This document shows positions 22,791 to 24,541 of a DNA stretch of 24,541 nt, in pieces. The notes beneath the pieces were generated by a model. That model made no database searches. It had not been told where the DNA came from and was given only the letters and a program-made list of their open reading frames with translations. How positions within the stretch are numbered: position 1 is the stretch's first letter; every line of letters starts with the position of its first letter. The position numbers and the translations under genes were made by a program. Source of the stretch: Oscillibacter sp. (GTDB taxonomy: Bacteria > Bacillota > Clostridia > Oscillospirales > Oscillospiraceae); NCBI GenBank assembly GCA_003539495.1, contig DPPB01000042.1, positions 67,234-91,774 on the forward strand. The letters are read 5' to 3'.

Positions 22791-23894
22791 TCACCGCATC
22801 CAGAGTGTCATGGCTACCATCAGGACGCCTAGAAAACCGAAGCTGATGGCGGAAAACAGCACCATGAACCGCCCCGTCTGCCCCTTGACGTGCTTTGTGT
22901 ATTCCCGGAAAGTGATCAGGCTGGCCAGTGACGCCACCAGCGTCCCCGCGCCGCCGATATTCACGCCCACCAGCAATCCTCGATAGTCGTCGGTGAACCG
23001 GCTCAGCAGGATGGCTGCCGGTACGTTGCTGATGACCTGACTAGTCAGTGCCGCCACCGGCATGGCCCCGTGGGTGAGCAGCTTCCGGAACAGCTCATGT
23101 ACCGGCTCAATCCGCGCCATGTTGCCCGAAAAGGTGAAAAACGCCGCAAACGTCACCAGCAGTCCCCAGTCCACGCCCAGCAGCGCACGGCGATCCAGCA
23201 CCAGCAGAGCCATCACGATAACGAGCAGTCCCAGCCAGTAGGGGATTCCCCGCAGCACCATAGCCACCGCCACGCAGAACAGTACGCCGTATACCGCAGT
23301 ACGACGCTTGTCCGGCAGTGTCTCCTGCCGGGGGACAGTCAGCCCTTCACGGGGCAGAAACAGACAGCACAGCAGGATCAGCGCCGTGGACAGCAGGAAC
23401 GGCGGCAGCATAATGGACAGGAATTCCCCGTTAGGGATGTTGTAGTGGTTGAACAGATACAGGTTCTGGGGATTGCCGAAGGGCGTCAGCATACCGCCCA
23501 GGTTGGCGGCGCAGTTCTGCAGAATGAACGTCAGCGCCGTCCATTTCGTCTGGCCGGTGCGCTCCAGCACAAACCAGCTGAGGGGCAGGAACGTCAGCAG
23601 TGCTGTGTCGTTGGTCAGCAGCATGGAGCCCACCAGCGTGATACCTACCAGCGCCGTCACCGCGCCGCGGGTGGTGTGGAACACCTGCACCAGCCTCTGC
23701 GCCAGCAGAGGAAACAGTCCCACGCGGCGCAGCGCACCCACCACCGCCAGCACGCACAGCAGGCAGGATAGCGTTTTCACATCGTAGTAGCCAAGATAGG
23801 CCGCGTCAGGCGGCACGAACACCGCCGTCACCGCCGCGGCCAGCACCGCAATCACCGGCATGGCGTTGGCCTTACACCATCGTAACAGCTTCAT
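22791..23894 (-). CDS. SLC13/ArsB-like ion transporter family permease
   Basis: 367 residues with about ten membrane segments in two related halves. The motifs SMLLTNDTALLTFLPLS, QNCAANLGGMLTPFGNPQN, TFAAFFTFSGNMARIE and SNVPAAILLSRF are typical of the ion-transporter superfamily that includes SLC13 anion:sodium symporters and ArsB. The two AN/SN...G-P segments would line the substrate site. The cargo (dicarboxylate, sulfate, arsenite or similar) cannot be decided; no arsenic or citrate genes are adjacent. It is shorter than many SLC13 proteins (often 450 or more). ATG 23894 follows CGAGGTATTT. A good promoter lies at 23943-23971. A truncated paralogue is at 21407-21883. Confidence 0.88.
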   Translation of the reverse strand: MKLLRWCKANAMPVIAVLAAAVTAVFVPPDAAYLGYYDVKTLSCLLCVLAVVGALRRVGLFPLLAQRLVQVFHTTRGAVTALVGITLVGSMLLTNDTALLTFLPLSWFVLERTGQTKWTALTFILQNCAANLGGMLTPFGNPQNLYLFNHYNIPNGEFLSIMLPPFLLSTALILLCCLFLPREGLTVPRQETLPDKRRTAVYGVLFCVAVAMVLRGIPYWLGLLVIVMALLVLDRRALLGVDWGLLVTFAAFFTFSGNMARIEPVHELFRKLLTHGAMPVAALTSQVISNVPAAILLSRFTDDYRGLLVGVNIGGAGTLVASLASLITFREYTKHVKGQTGRFMVLFSAISFGFLGVLMVAMTLWMR

Positions 23895-23942
23895 AAATAC
23901 CTCGCACAGCCTCGTAAAAGGCAGAAAGAATCAACGGCAGGT

Positions 23943-23971
23943 ACTGTAGCATATCCTGCCGCAAAATACAA
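23943..23971 (-). promoter_or_regulatory. Promoter for the SLC13-like transporter
   Basis: On the minus strand TTGTAT, a 17-nt spacer and TACAGT preceded by TGC (extended -10). The leader is about 42 nt. Confidence 0.6.
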
Positions 23972-24054
23972 GAACGCGGCGAAACAAAGAAAATGCCTTT
24001 CAGAATAACGGCTTTTCCGTCCGCTCATCTTTTGCCCTTTCCGAGCATTTCCCC

Positions 24055-24104
24055 GTGTGGGTCACGGTGTGGGTCAGGCGGTTGACCCACATTTTGACCC
24101 ACAC
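24055..24104. repeat. 50-bp symmetrical repeat of four TGTGGGTCA units
   Basis: GTGTGGGTCA occurs at 24055-24064 and 24067-24076, and its complement (TGACCCACA) at 24083-24091 and 24095-24104. Units within each half are spaced 12 nt, and the two halves face each other around a 6-nt centre, so the whole is a near-perfect 22-bp inverted repeat. It lies between the transporter and the tRNA-Thr terminator. Confidence 0.85.
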
Positions 24105-24125
24105 ATAAAAGTGCGTTTTTCCAAC

Positions 24126-24158
24126 AAAAAAGCACCGAAAACCGAGGTTTTCGATGCT
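24126..24158 (-). terminator. Terminator of the tRNA operon
   Basis: On the minus strand AGCATCGAAAAC and GTTTTCGGTGCT form a 12-bp stem followed by TTTTTTGTTGG, just after tRNA-Thr. The single irregular pair is U-G in the minus transcript but C-A in the plus transcript, which supports the minus orientation. Confidence 0.85.
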
Positions 24159-24161
24159 TTT

Positions 24162-24237
<76 letters not shown>

Positions 24238-24240
24238 ATA

Positions 24241-24317
24241 TGGCGACCAAGATGGGGCTCGAACCCACGACCTCCAGCGTGACAGGCTGGCGTTCTAACC
24301 AACTGAACTACTTGGCC
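24241..24317 (-). tRNA. tRNA-Asp (GTC)
   Basis: 77 nt with encoded CCA. Acceptor GGCCAAG/CTTGGTC, discriminator G, T-loop GGGTTCGAGCCC, and anticodon loop CTGTCAC giving GTC. Only 3 nt separate it from tRNA-Thr. Confidence 0.97.
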
Positions 24318-24390
24318 ATATACTGCGCTTTATTGTCGCAATCGAGCTTACTAAGTATAGCAAAAACAACTCAAGTTGTCAATAATAAAA

Positions 24391-24466
24391 TGGCAGGGGC
24401 AGAAAGATTCGAACTCTCGACACGCGGTTTTGGAGACCGCTGCTCTACCAGCTGAGCTATACCCCT
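24391..24466 (-). tRNA. tRNA-Trp (CCA)
   Basis: 76 nt with encoded CCA. Acceptor AGGGGTA/TGCCCCT, discriminator G, and anticodon loop CTCCAAA giving CCA. A 73-nt AT-rich spacer separates it from tRNA-Asp. Confidence 0.97.
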
Positions 24467-24469
24467 GTA

Positions 24470-24541
24470 TGGTGGGCCTTCGGGGACTCGAACCCGGGAC
24501 CGGACGGTTATGAGCCGTCTGCTCTAACCAACTGAGCTAAA
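24470..24541 (-). tRNA. tRNA with CAT anticodon (Ile2 or Met), partial at the window edge
   Basis: The 3' end (ACCA) through position 6 is present; the first five nt lie outside the window. Anticodon loop CTCATAA gives CAT. The anticodon arm and its flanks (AGCAGACGGCTCATAACC) closely resemble what I recall of Bacillus tRNA-Ile2, whose C34 is changed to lysidine, more than an elongator Met tRNA. The T-stem contains one C-C mismatch. Confidence 0.9.

Overview
The window looks like a GC-rich Firmicute chromosome, probably a gut Clostridia lineage related to Oscillospiraceae. That placement is inferred from strong AGGAGG-type ribosome binding sites, GC-rich coding, and a DUF4367 anti-sigma partner beside an ECF sigma factor. 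No gene here fixes the species.

Left part (1-5500). A DUF134 DNA-binding protein runs off the left edge on the minus strand. Its promoter carries two palindromes. Divergent from it is an O-antigen-ligase-like membrane protein with its own promoter and terminator, then an EamA/DMT transporter and a glycerate kinase, then a stand-alone E2/CAT-fold acyltransferase-like protein whose HxxxDG active-site motif is replaced. A VanZ-like gene that looks frameshifted follows on the minus strand.

Middle part (5500-11830). Six small membrane or membrane-anchored proteins of unknown function lie in a row on the minus strand, including a 50-residue one. An 83-bp direct repeat sits exactly in the leader of two of them. 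Upstream of these are two secreted proteins, a membrane-anchored DUF4367 protein and an ECF sigma factor whose leader forms inverted repeats over its ribosome binding site. Divergent from the sigma gene is a lipoprotein ending in a very strong bidirectional terminator.

Right-centre (11868-20537). The most system-like part is seven minus-strand genes: APC permease, YtcJ-type amidohydrolase, DmpA-type P1 peptidase, aspartate/glutamate racemase, beta-lactamase-fold serine hydrolase, a second YtcJ-type amidohydrolase, and a BTAD-type transcriptional regulator that overlaps the second amidohydrolase by 4 nt. I read it as an uptake-and-hydrolysis pathway for unusual, capped, beta- or D-amino-acid peptides or amides. 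The second amidohydrolase has lost three of its expected metal ligands (HxH to HxQ, Lys to Ala, His to Asp) while keeping the fold motifs. Together with its overlap with the regulator gene, this suggests a sensor or altered enzyme.

Right end (20538-24541). A degraded mobile-DNA zone holds a coding remnant, the C-terminal third of an SLC13-like transporter, and a tyrosine recombinase reduced to its catalytic domain by an apparent in-frame deletion. Then come an intact SLC13-like transporter, a 50-bp symmetrical repeat made of four TGTGGGTCA units, and a minus-strand tRNA cluster (Thr, Asp, Trp, and a CAT-anticodon tRNA cut by the window edge). tRNA clusters are common integration hotspots, which fits the debris.
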